Positions 33,092-41,576 of a stretch of 64,000 nt of DNA are shown here, piece after piece; within the stretch, counting starts at the first letter, position 1, and each line of letters begins with the position of its first letter. This DNA is from Confluentibacter lentus. Its GTDB lineage: Bacteria > Bacteroidota > Bacteroidia > Flavobacteriales > Flavobacteriaceae. A program made the position numbers and the translations under genes. The notes under the pieces are model-generated. The model did no database searches and was not told where the DNA came from. It worked only from the letters and a program-made list of their open reading frames with translations. The stretch is from positions 1-64,000 of the forward strand of contig NZ_NIHE01000008.1 of assembly GCF_002806995.1 (NCBI RefSeq), written 5' to 3'.

Positions 33092-34894
33092 TTAAAAGCA
33101 GTATTTATTTTCTTTAATAACTTTATCTGCTATAATATTTCTCAATTCAATAATATTTGGCATGTTCACATATTTAATGTAACGTTTTAAGCCCATAAGC
33201 ATCATGCGTTGTTCATCGCCGGTAGAAAATGAAATGATGGAGTGTTTACCAGCCGTTTCAATAACATCAATAGCATGGAATAAGTTTAATTTAGCCATGG
33301 CTATTTGTTCCTTCACGGCTTCTTCACCTTCTTTTTTAGCCAATTTTTCAGCTCTTAGAATGGCGGATTCAGCTAAATAAACTTGAATTAATATATCGGA
33401 AGCCGCAAGCATCAATTGTTGGTGTTTTTCTATGTCTTCACCATATTTTTGTAAAGCAGCCCCAGCGACCATTAAAAATAATTTTTTAAGATTTTTGACA
33501 ATACTTTTTTCTTCGGAAAATAATTCTGAAAAATCTGGTGTTTCAAATGAAGGAATGCCTGTTAATTCGTTGGCGACTTCTGTTGCTGGACCTAATAAAT
33601 CCACATGGCCTCTCATGGCTTTTTTAATAAGCATACCGATGGATAACATGCGGTTTATTTCGTTGGTACCTTCATAAATTCGAGCAATTCGGGCATCTCT
33701 CCATGCGGATTCTATCGGGGTTTCCTCGGAAAATCCCATACCTCCAAAAATTTGAATCCCTTCATCGGTGCATTTTTGAGTGAATTCTGAAACGGCGACT
33801 TTTAAAATGGAACATTCAATGGCATATTCTTCTACGCCTTTAAGTTCCGCTTCTTGATGAGTATCTTTTCCATTATTTTTACGAAGTTCAATGCGGTCTT
33901 CAATATTTTTGGCAGCACGGTAACTTGCTGCTTCACCAACCCAACAGTTGGTTGCCATTTCAGCAATTTTTTGTTGAATGGCACCAAAACTGGAAATGGG
34001 CGTATTAAATTGTACACGGTCGTTGGCATATTTAACGGATTCGGTAATGACTCGGCGTTGCGCATCTAAACACGCAGCAGCCAGTTTTATTCTGCCGACA
34101 TTTAAAGCGTTCATGGCTATTTTGAAGCCGTTACCTCTATCTGAAAGCATATTTTCAACAGGAACAACCGTGTCATTATAAAATACTTGTCGGGTTGAAG
34201 ATGCACGAATGCCTAACTTATGTTCTTCTTCACCCATGGTAATACCATTCGGGTTGTTTGGGTCATATTCAACAATAAAACCTGTGATGTTTTTATCATC
34301 TTCAATACGCGCAAAAACAATCATCAAACTGCAAAAGCCAGCATTTGAAATCCACATTTTCTGGCCTGTGATTTTATATGATTTTCCGTCAGCAGACAAC
34401 ACTGCTTTCGTTTTTCCGGAATTGGCATCACTACCCGCACTTGGCTCTGTTAAGCAATACGAACCAAACCATTCTCCCGAAGCAAGTTTAGGAATATATT
34501 TTTGCTTTTGTTCTTCGGTTCCATATAATAAAATCGGTAACGTACCAATCCCAGTGTGCGCACCAAAAGCCGTACTAAAGGAACCTGTAGCCCCCGATAT
34601 ATAATCGCAAACAAGCATCGTATCCACAAACCCCATGCCCATACCGCCGTATTCTTCAGGAACGGAAACGCCTAAAAAGCCCATCTCGGCAGCTTTGCGC
34701 ATACACGATTCCGTTAAGGCATAATCTTTGGCTTCAAATCGTGGTTTGTTAGGCCAAATTTCCCTGTCAACAAATTCAGTGACAGCTTCTTTCATCATTT
34801 TTTGTTCTTCCGTAAAATCTTCTGGAATGAATATATCATTACAGTTTGTTTCTTTTACCAAGAATTGACCGCCTCGTAAAATGTTTTCTTCCAT
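33092..34894 (-). CDS. fadE: Acyl-CoA dehydrogenase
   Basis: A 600-residue FAD enzyme performing the first dehydrogenation of fatty-acid beta-oxidation. The N-terminal and middle acyl-CoA dehydrogenase domains cover about 30-280 (CLTEPSAGSDANSGKT flavin/substrate motif, KMWISNAG). The C-terminal helical domain has IFGGMGFSEE and the catalytic-loop motif YEGTNEINR. A helical extension of about 150 residues follows, as in Bacillus FadE-type enzymes of about 590-600 residues. It is the last gene of the marR-fadN-fadA-fadE operon, separated from fadA by a small four-helix-bundle gene. Confidence 0.93.
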   Translation of the reverse strand: MEENILRGGQFLVKETNCNDIFIPEDFTEEQKMMKEAVTEFVDREIWPNKPRFEAKDYALTESCMRKAAEMGFLGVSVPEEYGGMGMGFVDTMLVCDYISGATGSFSTAFGAHTGIGTLPILLYGTEEQKQKYIPKLASGEWFGSYCLTEPSAGSDANSGKTKAVLSADGKSYKITGQKMWISNAGFCSLMIVFARIEDDKNITGFIVEYDPNNPNGITMGEEEHKLGIRASSTRQVFYNDTVVPVENMLSDRGNGFKIAMNALNVGRIKLAAACLDAQRRVITESVKYANDRVQFNTPISSFGAIQQKIAEMATNCWVGEAASYRAAKNIEDRIELRKNNGKDTHQEAELKGVEEYAIECSILKVAVSEFTQKCTDEGIQIFGGMGFSEETPIESAWRDARIARIYEGTNEINRMLSIGMLIKKAMRGHVDLLGPATEVANELTGIPSFETPDFSELFSEEKSIVKNLKKLFLMVAGAALQKYGEDIEKHQQLMLAASDILIQVYLAESAILRAEKLAKKEGEEAVKEQIAMAKLNLFHAIDVIETAGKHSIISFSTGDEQRMMLMGLKRYIKYVNMPNIIELRNIIADKVIKENKYCF

Positions 34895-34930
34895 GCTTTT
34901 TAGATTTATAGATTCAAGAATCAGGAATCA
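34895..34930 (-). repeat. TTGATTC-type repeat overlapping the four-helix gene stop
   Basis: In mRNA sense the tract reads CTTGATTCCTGATTCTTGAA before an A/T stretch leading to the fadE start. The TGA stop codon of the four-helix-bundle gene (34928-34930) lies within the repeat words, so repeat growth may have set the protein end. Confidence 0.5.
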
Positions 34931-35284
34931 AGACTTAGATAGTCCAGATTTAAAACTTGAAATCATTTTTTGTATTTCTTTTATTTTTTGCTCTAGCTCT
35001 TTGAATTTTTCTTCAGATAGATAATTTTCATTAAAAGCTACATTTAATTGCGTTTCCCATTCAAATGCAGAACCTAAACAATGTTCTAAATATTTATTGA
35101 AATGCTTGTTGGAACTTTTACTAGTTCCTTCAGAAATATTTGAAGGTATTGAAACAGCACATCTGTTCATTTGGCTCATTAATCCATAAGTTTCATACTT
35201 TGGAAAACTTCTAGTTAGTTTGTATGATTCAGAAACAAGTTCCATACTTTCAATCCAAATTTTTAATTTTTTAAAATTGTGCAT
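34928..35284 (-). CDS. Four-helix-bundle protein (23S rRNA intervening-sequence family)
   Basis: A 118-residue all-helical protein. KLKIWIESMELVSESYKLTRSFPKYETYGLMSQMNRCAVSI and NISEGTSKSSNKHFNKYLEHCLGSAFEWE are typical of the S23/IVP family. This family was first described as ORFs inside 23S rRNA intervening sequences and occurs widely as stand-alone genes in Bacteroidota. Crystal members are pentameric bundles, but their function is unknown. Here it interrupts the fadA-fadE junction and is flanked on both sides by distinct low-complexity tracts, which suggests it arrived as an insertion unit. Confidence 0.85.
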   Translation of the reverse strand: MHNFKKLKIWIESMELVSESYKLTRSFPKYETYGLMSQMNRCAVSIPSNISEGTSKSSNKHFNKYLEHCLGSAFEWETQLNVAFNENYLSEEKFKELEQKIKEIQKMISSFKSGLSKS

Positions 35285-35289
35285 AATCA

Positions 35290-35346
35290 GATTAATCTTG
35301 TCTCTTGTCTTTTTAGTTTTTGTGTCTTACTTCTTGGTTCTTGTTT
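35290..35346 (-). repeat. ACAAGA/CAAGAA-type tract after the fadA stop
   Basis: In mRNA sense, from the fadA stop codon, the tract is almost free of T and built from words such as CAAGAA, AAGACA and ACAAGAGACAAGA, ending shortly before the four-helix gene. Confidence 0.55.
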
Positions 35347-36537
35347 CTAACCAAGAAATTCAAATATCCCACAAGCCCCTTGTCCAGTTCCAACGCACAT
35401 TGTTACCGCGCCATACTTACCTTTCATATTTTGCTTACGCATTTCATCAAATAATTGTACGGATAGTTTTGTTCCTGTACAACCCAATGGATGCCCTAAT
35501 GCAATAGCGCCACCATTCACATTTACGATGTCACTATTAAGATGCAATTCCCTAATAACAGCGATGGACTGTGATGCAAAGGCCTCATTTAGTTCGATAA
35601 GTTTTAAATCTTCTAGTTTTAAACCAGCTTGTTGCAATGCTTTTGGAATCGCTTTAACAGGACCAATACCCATGATACGAGGTTCTACACCAACAGCGGC
35701 ATAACTAACCAACCTAGCGATGGGTTCTAAATTCAGTTCTTTAACCATATCTTCACCCATAACCATTACAAAGGCAGCACCATCACTCATTTGTGAAGAA
35801 TTTCCAGCAGTAACAGAACCATTGGCTGCAAAAACAGGACGTAGTTTTGATAATGCTTCTATGCTAGTTCCTGCTCTTGGACCTTCATCTTTAGTAACTA
35901 TATATTTTTTTGTTGCTTTTTTACCGTTCTCATCTAAATAGGTTTCTTCAACTTCAATCGGTACAATCTGGTCTTGAAAACGATTTTCAGCTTGAGCTTT
36001 TAGGGCTTTCATGTGTGAATGATACGCAAATGCATCTTGGTCTTCGCGAGAGACATTAAATTGATTGGCAACAGCTTCGGCCGTATTTCCCATACCCCAA
36101 TAATAATCTTCGTGTCCTGCCTTTACAGTATTGTAATTTAATTCGGGTTTAAAACCTGTCATAGGTACAGAACTCATACTTTCAGAACCACCCGCAATGA
36201 TACAATTTGCCATGCCTGATTGAATCTTTGCTACCGCAATCGCAATGGTTTCAATACCTGAAGAACAAAAACGATTAACCGTAACTCCTGGGACATCCAC
36301 AGAATTTAAACCAATAAGCGATATGAACCGAGCCATGTTTAAGCCTTGCGCACCTTCTGGCATGGCGTTACCAACAATCACATCATCTATACGTTTAATA
36401 TCTAAATTGGGTAATTCTTTCATTATGTGTTGAATGGTTTCCGCACCCAATTCATCCGCTCTTTTAAAACGAAAAACACCCTTTGGCGCTTTGCCAACGG
36501 CCGTTCTATATGCTTTTACTATATATGCTTGTTTCAT
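35347..36537 (-). CDS. fadA: Acetyl-CoA C-acyltransferase (3-ketoacyl-CoA thiolase)
   Basis: A 396-residue thiolase that cleaves 3-ketoacyl-CoA with CoA at the end of each beta-oxidation round. The nucleophilic cysteine is in NRFCSSGIETI (about 90). Later active-site motifs are NEAFASQ, GGAIALGHPLGCTG and the second cysteine in CVGTGQGACG. Length and motifs fit degradative thiolases. It lies in a fadN-fadA-fadE order matching the Bacillus subtilis fadNAE operon. The 98-base gap to fadN holds a repeat tract but no obvious promoter. Confidence 0.93.
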   Translation of the reverse strand: MKQAYIVKAYRTAVGKAPKGVFRFKRADELGAETIQHIMKELPNLDIKRIDDVIVGNAMPEGAQGLNMARFISLIGLNSVDVPGVTVNRFCSSGIETIAIAVAKIQSGMANCIIAGGSESMSSVPMTGFKPELNYNTVKAGHEDYYWGMGNTAEAVANQFNVSREDQDAFAYHSHMKALKAQAENRFQDQIVPIEVEETYLDENGKKATKKYIVTKDEGPRAGTSIEALSKLRPVFAANGSVTAGNSSQMSDGAAFVMVMGEDMVKELNLEPIARLVSYAAVGVEPRIMGIGPVKAIPKALQQAGLKLEDLKLIELNEAFASQSIAVIRELHLNSDIVNVNGGAIALGHPLGCTGTKLSVQLFDEMRKQNMKGKYGAVTMCVGTGQGACGIFEFLG

Positions 36538-36543
36538 TTTTTA

Positions 36544-36630
36544 ATGCTTTAGGCTTTAGGCAATATGCTTTAAGCTTTTATTTTTTTAAATAATTTTAGC
36601 CTATTGCACATAGCATAAGGCTTATGGCAT
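36544..36630 (-). repeat. TAAAGC/AAGCC repeat tract in the fadN-fadA gap
   Basis: In mRNA sense the gap contains GCCATAAGCCTTATGC and AATAGGC, then an A-rich centre, then GCTTAAAGCATATTGCC and TAAAGCCTAAAGC just before the fadA start. The words partly form inverted copies. No coding potential is seen. Confidence 0.55.
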
Positions 36631-36635
36631 CGCGA

Positions 36636-39029
36636 CTAGTTGCGAAGTGGTTTCCCTGTTTTCAACATATGCTGAATACGTTCTAAGGTTTTACGTTCTG
36701 TACATAGACTTAAAAAGGCTTCACGCTCTAAATCCAATAAATATTGTTCGGATACCAAAGTCGGTTCAGATAAATCACCACCAGCCATCACATAAGCAAG
36801 TTTATTGGCGATTTTATGATCGTGTTCACTTATAAAATTTGAGGCTTCCATAGAATCTGTTCCCACTAAAAACATACCCAGCGCTTGCTTTCCTAAGACT
36901 TTAATATCTTTTCTTTTGACAGGTTGAGTGTAGCCCGTTTCAGCCATTAATTTTGCATAGGATTTTGCGGTTGCTATTTGTCTGTCTTTATTAACGACTA
37001 CGATATCTTTCCCTTGTTGGAGGATTCCCAAATCAAAGCCTTCATAAGCAGATGTCGATACTTTTGCCATACCAATGGTTAAGAAATAGTCTTGTAAGGT
37101 ATTCAATTCCACATCGCCTTTTCTAAATGTATCTTGAGCTCTTAAAGTCAGTTCTTTAGAACCGCCACCACCGGGAATGACGCCGACACCAAATTCAACC
37201 AAACCTATATAGGTTTCAGCAGCAGCAACTACTTTATCAGCATGCATGGATAATTCACAACCACCGCCTAAACACATGCCATGCGGTGCAGAAATGGTTG
37301 GTATGGAAGAATACCGCATCCGCATCATGGTATCTTGAAAATATTTAATAGCTCCATTAAGTTCGTCATATTCCTGTTCTACCGCCATCATAAAAATCAT
37401 GCCTATATTGGCACCCACGGAGAAATTGGCACCTTGATTTCCAACGACCAACCCTTGAAAATCTTTTTCGGCTAAGTCAATGGCTTTATTCAATCCAGCC
37501 AGTACATCGCCACCAATGGTATTCATTTTGGATTGGAATTCGCAATTTAAAATACCATCGCCTAAATCTTCTATAACAACCCCGGAGTTTTTAAAGACTT
37601 CATTGGATTTTCTAATATTATCCAGAATGATGAAAGCATCTTGTCCTGGGACTTTTTCTTGGGATTTCTTAGGAATGTCGTAATAATAAGTAGCTCCTTC
37701 TTTTACAGAGTAAAACGATTTATTGCCCGATGTAAGCATCTCATTAACCCAAGCAGCAGGTTCTAAACCTTCGGCTTTCATTATCTCCATGCCTTTTTCA
37801 ACACCAATGGCATCCCATATTTGGAAAGGCCCATGTTCCCAGCCAAAGCCCGCTTTCATGGCATTATCAATTTTATATAATTCGTCGCTGATTTCTGGAA
37901 TTCTATTAGACACATAAGCAAACAATGCCGCAAACGTTTTTCTGTAAAATTCTCCAGCCTTATCTTTTCCTGATATTAAAACTTCAAAACGATTAATAAC
38001 TTTATCAATGGTTTTTGTAAGTTCTAAAGTCGCGAATTTTGCGGATTTTTTGTCGCGATATTGTAAAGTATCTAAATCGAGTGTTTTAATATCCGCACCT
38101 TCTTTTTTGTAAAAGCCTTGTCCCGTTTTACTTCCCAACCATTTGTTTTCCTTCATGGTATTGATGAAATCTGGAAGTTTGAAAAGTTCTAAACGTTCAT
38201 CGTCTTTGCAGTTTTCTAAAATACCGTTGGCGACATGAACCAACGTATCCAATCCAACAACATCTACGGTTCTAAACGTGGCCGATTTTGGTCTACCAAT
38301 AACAGGTCCTGTTAATTTATCTATATCTTCAACCGTTAAATTCAGGTCTTTTACAGCATGAAATAAACTCATAATGCTAAAAATACCAATTCTGTTTCCT
38401 ATAAAAGCAGGCGTGTCTTTGGCAACAACCGATGTTTTTCCTAAAAATTGTTCACCGTAATTGTTTAAGAAATTTAAAACTTCAGGAGATGTTTTCGGAC
38501 CAGGAATAATTTCAAACAATTTTAAATAACGTGCTGGATTAAAAAAATGAGTACCGCAGAAATGCTTTTGAAAATCGTCACTTCGTCCCTCACTCATGAA
38601 ATGAATTGGTATTCCGGAAGTGTTTGATGTTATTAAAGTACCCGATTTTCTATGTTTATCAAGCGTTTCAAAAACTTTCTTTTTAATATCTAAACGTTCT
38701 ACAACCACTTCAATAATCCAATCCGCATCAGAAACTTTAGAAATATCATCTTCTAAATTTCCTGTTGTAATTCTACTGGCAAACTTTTCATGATAAATAG
38801 GAGAGGGCTTCGATTTTAAAGCATTGGCAAGTGAATCATTAACCAAGCGATTTCTAACAATTTTACTTTCGAGTGTTAGTCCTTTAGCTTTTTCAGCATC
38901 ATTAAGTTCTCTTGGGATAATATCTAAAAGTAATACTTCCACTCCAATATTGGCAAAATGGCATGCGATGCCACTTCCCATAATACCAGAGCCTATAACG
39001 GCAACTTTATTGATTAAACGTTTACTCAT
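36636..39029 (-). CDS. fadN: 3-hydroxyacyl-CoA dehydrogenase / enoyl-CoA hydratase fusion, FadN type
   Basis: A 797-residue bifunctional beta-oxidation enzyme. An N-terminal NAD-binding 3-hydroxyacyl-CoA dehydrogenase (GSGIMGSGIA at about 13-22, NTSGIPIH, HFFNPARYLKLFEI) is followed by two dehydrogenase C-terminal domains to about 430. The C-terminal enoyl-CoA hydratase/isomerase domain covers about 490-700 (GANFSVGANIGM, SAPHGMCLGGGCELSM). The order is the reverse of E. coli FadB and equals Bacillus FadN. The gene starts 23 bases after a MarR-type regulator and is followed by fadA. Confidence 0.93.
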   Translation of the reverse strand: MSKRLINKVAVIGSGIMGSGIACHFANIGVEVLLLDIIPRELNDAEKAKGLTLESKIVRNRLVNDSLANALKSKPSPIYHEKFASRITTGNLEDDISKVSDADWIIEVVVERLDIKKKVFETLDKHRKSGTLITSNTSGIPIHFMSEGRSDDFQKHFCGTHFFNPARYLKLFEIIPGPKTSPEVLNFLNNYGEQFLGKTSVVAKDTPAFIGNRIGIFSIMSLFHAVKDLNLTVEDIDKLTGPVIGRPKSATFRTVDVVGLDTLVHVANGILENCKDDERLELFKLPDFINTMKENKWLGSKTGQGFYKKEGADIKTLDLDTLQYRDKKSAKFATLELTKTIDKVINRFEVLISGKDKAGEFYRKTFAALFAYVSNRIPEISDELYKIDNAMKAGFGWEHGPFQIWDAIGVEKGMEIMKAEGLEPAAWVNEMLTSGNKSFYSVKEGATYYYDIPKKSQEKVPGQDAFIILDNIRKSNEVFKNSGVVIEDLGDGILNCEFQSKMNTIGGDVLAGLNKAIDLAEKDFQGLVVGNQGANFSVGANIGMIFMMAVEQEYDELNGAIKYFQDTMMRMRYSSIPTISAPHGMCLGGGCELSMHADKVVAAAETYIGLVEFGVGVIPGGGGSKELTLRAQDTFRKGDVELNTLQDYFLTIGMAKVSTSAYEGFDLGILQQGKDIVVVNKDRQIATAKSYAKLMAETGYTQPVKRKDIKVLGKQALGMFLVGTDSMEASNFISEHDHKIANKLAYVMAGGDLSEPTLVSEQYLLDLEREAFLSLCTERKTLERIQHMLKTGKPLRN

Positions 39030-39052
39030 AATTTAGTTGGACTATAACCTTT

Positions 39053-39490
39053 TTATTGATTGTAAATTTTTTTATTTGAAACCATATGGTTTATCAGTTC
39101 TGATACTTCATAAAAATGCTTTAACTTTTCTTCTGAAACATTATTTTTTATGGCCTCGTTAAAGGCAAGTACCTTTTCTCTGGAAAACGCTCTTTTATCT
39201 CTCCCAAAATCTGTTAATGTAATGATGACACCTCTTCCGTCTTCAGGGTTTGGTTGGCGTTCTATTAAGCCATTTTGTTCCATGGTTTTTAATATTCTGG
39301 ACAAACTGGTGGCTTCCATACCCATTTTGGGGCCTAATGCTGTTGAGGGCGTTCCTTTATCTGGGTCGATGCTTAATAGCGTGAAACCTGTTGCCATGGT
39401 ACTGCCAATTTTGGACGCTTCTTCATTATACATTTTTTGGACTGTTAACCAAGTGGTTCTTAATACATAATCGATCGTTTTATCTTTCAT
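39053..39490 (-). CDS. MarR-family regulator of the fad operon
   Basis: A 145-residue winged-helix protein. The DNA-binding core at about 35-100 has SRILKTMEQNGLIERQPNPEDGRGVIITLTDFGRD, the MarR recognition helix and wing. It leads the marR-fadN-fadA-fadE operon. A 24-base perfect palindrome lies directly upstream of its -7 box, the expected place for an autoregulatory site. By analogy to other fatty-acid regulators its ligand may be an acyl-CoA, but MarR control of a FadN-type operon is inference here. Confidence 0.88.
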   Translation of the reverse strand: MKDKTIDYVLRTTWLTVQKMYNEEASKIGSTMATGFTLLSIDPDKGTPSTALGPKMGMEATSLSRILKTMEQNGLIERQPNPEDGRGVIITLTDFGRDKRAFSREKVLAFNEAIKNNVSEEKLKHFYEVSELINHMVSNKKIYNQ

Positions 39491-39591
39491 CTGCTATAAT
39501 GGTTGGTTTTTATAAATCAGATGTCATATCCTAATGATGTGCATATGATTTTTACATACCCAATCATTCATTAATATCTGGTTCGTTATTT

Positions 39592-39628
39592 CAAATATAC
39601 AAAAACATATTATGCATGCATAATATGT
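39592..39628 (-). promoter_or_regulatory. Promoter and 24-bp palindromic operator of the fad operon
   Basis: The minus-strand -7 box TATATTTG is at 39592-39599. Positions 39605-39628 form a perfect palindrome with 12-base arms ACATATTATGCA and TGCATAATATGT. It covers the region just upstream of the -7 box, including the expected -33 position, so binding would repress. The first MarR codon is about 100 bases downstream. Confidence 0.75.
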
Positions 39629-39651
39629 GGTGTAAAAATAAAGTTAAAAAA

Positions 39652-39677
39652 AGCCACTCATTTAACAGAGTGGCTTA
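39652..39677 (-). terminator. Terminator after fadD
   Basis: AAGCCACTC (39652-39660) pairs with GAGTGGCTT (39669-39677). The minus strand continues into a T-run. It separates fadD from the marR promoter. Confidence 0.85.
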
Positions 39678-39686
39678 GAAAATGAT

Positions 39687-41453
39687 TTATTGATAAATCT
39701 TATTGTAAAGATGTATGTACTTCTCTTTAATATCTTTTCGTTTCATTTTCATGGTTGGGGTTAAGTGACCAGCATCAATAGACCAAATATCAGGGGTCAA
39801 TTCAAATTTTTTGATTTGTTCCCATTGTCCAAATTTTTTGTTGGCTTCATCTATTTCTTTTTGAATTCTTTCAATAAGTTGAGGATTTGAAATGATATCA
39901 CTTTTAGAATTAAATGTGATACCGTGCAGTTTACCCCATTTTTCAACAAAATCAAAATTGATTTGAATTAAAGCTGCAGGCATTTTTTCACCATCACCTA
40001 TAACCATGACTTGTTCTATAAATCGAGATTGTTTTAGTTGGTTTTCTATAATAGATGGTGCTATGTATTTACCGCCAGAAGTTTTGAACATTTCTTTTTT
40101 TCTGTCGGTTATTTTTAAAAAACCATCAGAATCAATTTCCCCAATATCCCCAGTATGAAAATAACCATCAACTAAGACTTCAGCCGTTTTTTCAGGATCT
40201 TTAAAATACCCAAGCATCACGTTGGGACCTTTGACAAGAATTTCACCATCCTCAGCAATTTTAACTTTTACATTATCGATGATTTTACCTACGGTTCCTA
40301 TTCTAAAACCACCGTGTCTAACATCGTTCACAGATATGACAGGTGAGGTTTCGGTTAGTCCATAACCTTCCATAATGGGTAATTTGGCTGCTGCAAAAAC
40401 CCTTGTAAGTCTCGGTTGTAATGCGGCGCTACCAGAAACCATGATATCTAGTTTACCACCAAGAGCTTCTTGCCATTTTTTAAATACTAATGCGCGGGCT
40501 ATTTTTAATTGTAGCTCGTACCAGAAGCCATTTTTGCCATAGGGTTCATATTTTAAGCCCAAGTTAAGTGCCCAAAAAAACATCAGTTTTTTTATGCCTT
40601 TTTGTTCATTTCCTTTAGCTACAATTTTATCGTATACTTTTTCATATAGCCTTGGAACACCTGTCATGACGTTTGGTTGCACTTCTTTTACATTATCGCC
40701 CATTTTATCAATGGATTCGGCAAAATAAATCTCAACGCCACAATATTGATATAAATAAAGAATCATACGTTCAAAAACATGGCAAACAGGAAGAAAGCTT
40801 AAGGCTTTGGATTTTCCATGATCAAATGGCACACGCTTTTCACTATCCAATACATTTGATACTAAGTTATTATGGGATAACATCACGCCTTTTGGTTTTC
40901 CGGTAGTTCCAGAAGTATAGATTAATGTGGCTAAATCGTTTGGCGACACATTGTTTTTTCTTAAATCAACCTCATTCTGATTGCTAGTATCTTCTCCTAA
41001 TTTTAAAATGTCGGTCCAATGATTTTCATTTTCAATATGATCAAATGTGTAGATATTTTTAAGTTTTGTATTGCTTTTTATGATGTTTAGTTTTTGCAAA
41101 ACCTCATTATCTGAAACAAAACAATAAATAGCTTCCGAATGATTTAAAATATATTCATAATCTTCGGAAGAAATGGTAGGATATATGGGAGCGTTTTGGG
41201 CACCTATTTGAAGAACCCCAATATCTAGAATATTCCATTCAGTTCTATTTGAAGAAGAAATGACGGCAATTTTATCATTTGGTTTTACACCTAAACGTAA
41301 TAACCCACGGCTTATGGCATTGGCTTGATTTATAAACTCTTGTGTGGACACAGATTGCCACTCACCATCGTATTTCGTGCTGAATGCTCTTTCCAAATTA
41401 TAAGTTTTTAACTGATAATATGGGAAATCAAAAATTCTATTAATTTCTGCCAT
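39687..41453 (-). CDS. fadD: Long-chain acyl-CoA synthetase
   Basis: A 588-residue AMP-forming ligase that activates fatty acids with CoA and ATP, feeding the beta-oxidation operon next to it. The ATP/AMP motif is YTSGTTGKPKGVMLSH (about 174-189). Others are GYGLTETSPVISVND, the TGDIGEIDSDGFLKITDRKKE hinge and a C-terminal catalytic lysine region. No signal or transmembrane helix is evident. It is a single-gene unit with terminators on both sides and no copy of the MarR-type palindrome in its own upstream region. Confidence 0.92.
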   Translation of the reverse strand: MAEINRIFDFPYYQLKTYNLERAFSTKYDGEWQSVSTQEFINQANAISRGLLRLGVKPNDKIAVISSSNRTEWNILDIGVLQIGAQNAPIYPTISSEDYEYILNHSEAIYCFVSDNEVLQKLNIIKSNTKLKNIYTFDHIENENHWTDILKLGEDTSNQNEVDLRKNNVSPNDLATLIYTSGTTGKPKGVMLSHNNLVSNVLDSEKRVPFDHGKSKALSFLPVCHVFERMILYLYQYCGVEIYFAESIDKMGDNVKEVQPNVMTGVPRLYEKVYDKIVAKGNEQKGIKKLMFFWALNLGLKYEPYGKNGFWYELQLKIARALVFKKWQEALGGKLDIMVSGSAALQPRLTRVFAAAKLPIMEGYGLTETSPVISVNDVRHGGFRIGTVGKIIDNVKVKIAEDGEILVKGPNVMLGYFKDPEKTAEVLVDGYFHTGDIGEIDSDGFLKITDRKKEMFKTSGGKYIAPSIIENQLKQSRFIEQVMVIGDGEKMPAALIQINFDFVEKWGKLHGITFNSKSDIISNPQLIERIQKEIDEANKKFGQWEQIKKFELTPDIWSIDAGHLTPTMKMKRKDIKEKYIHLYNKIYQ

Positions 41454-41523
41454 TGAGTTTTATATATGAGTTGTTGTTATGCAAAGTATGAAATTAAATA
41501 GGATTTTCAAATACTGAACAAAA

Positions 41524-41551
41524 AAAGGAGCCTTTTATGAAAAGCTCCTTT
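41524..41551 (-). terminator. Terminator after purL
   Basis: AAAGGAG (41524-41530) pairs with CTCCTTT (41545-41551), with inner CTTTT/AAAAG pairs. The minus strand runs into TTTTTTT, a strong intrinsic terminator. Confidence 0.85.
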
Positions 41552-41576
41552 GTTATTTTAAGAATTTAATAACATG

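Noticed and set aside
33832-34181. Overlapping open frames on both strands within fadE
   Set aside because: They are shadows of the acyl-CoA dehydrogenase frame and show no domain or start-site support.
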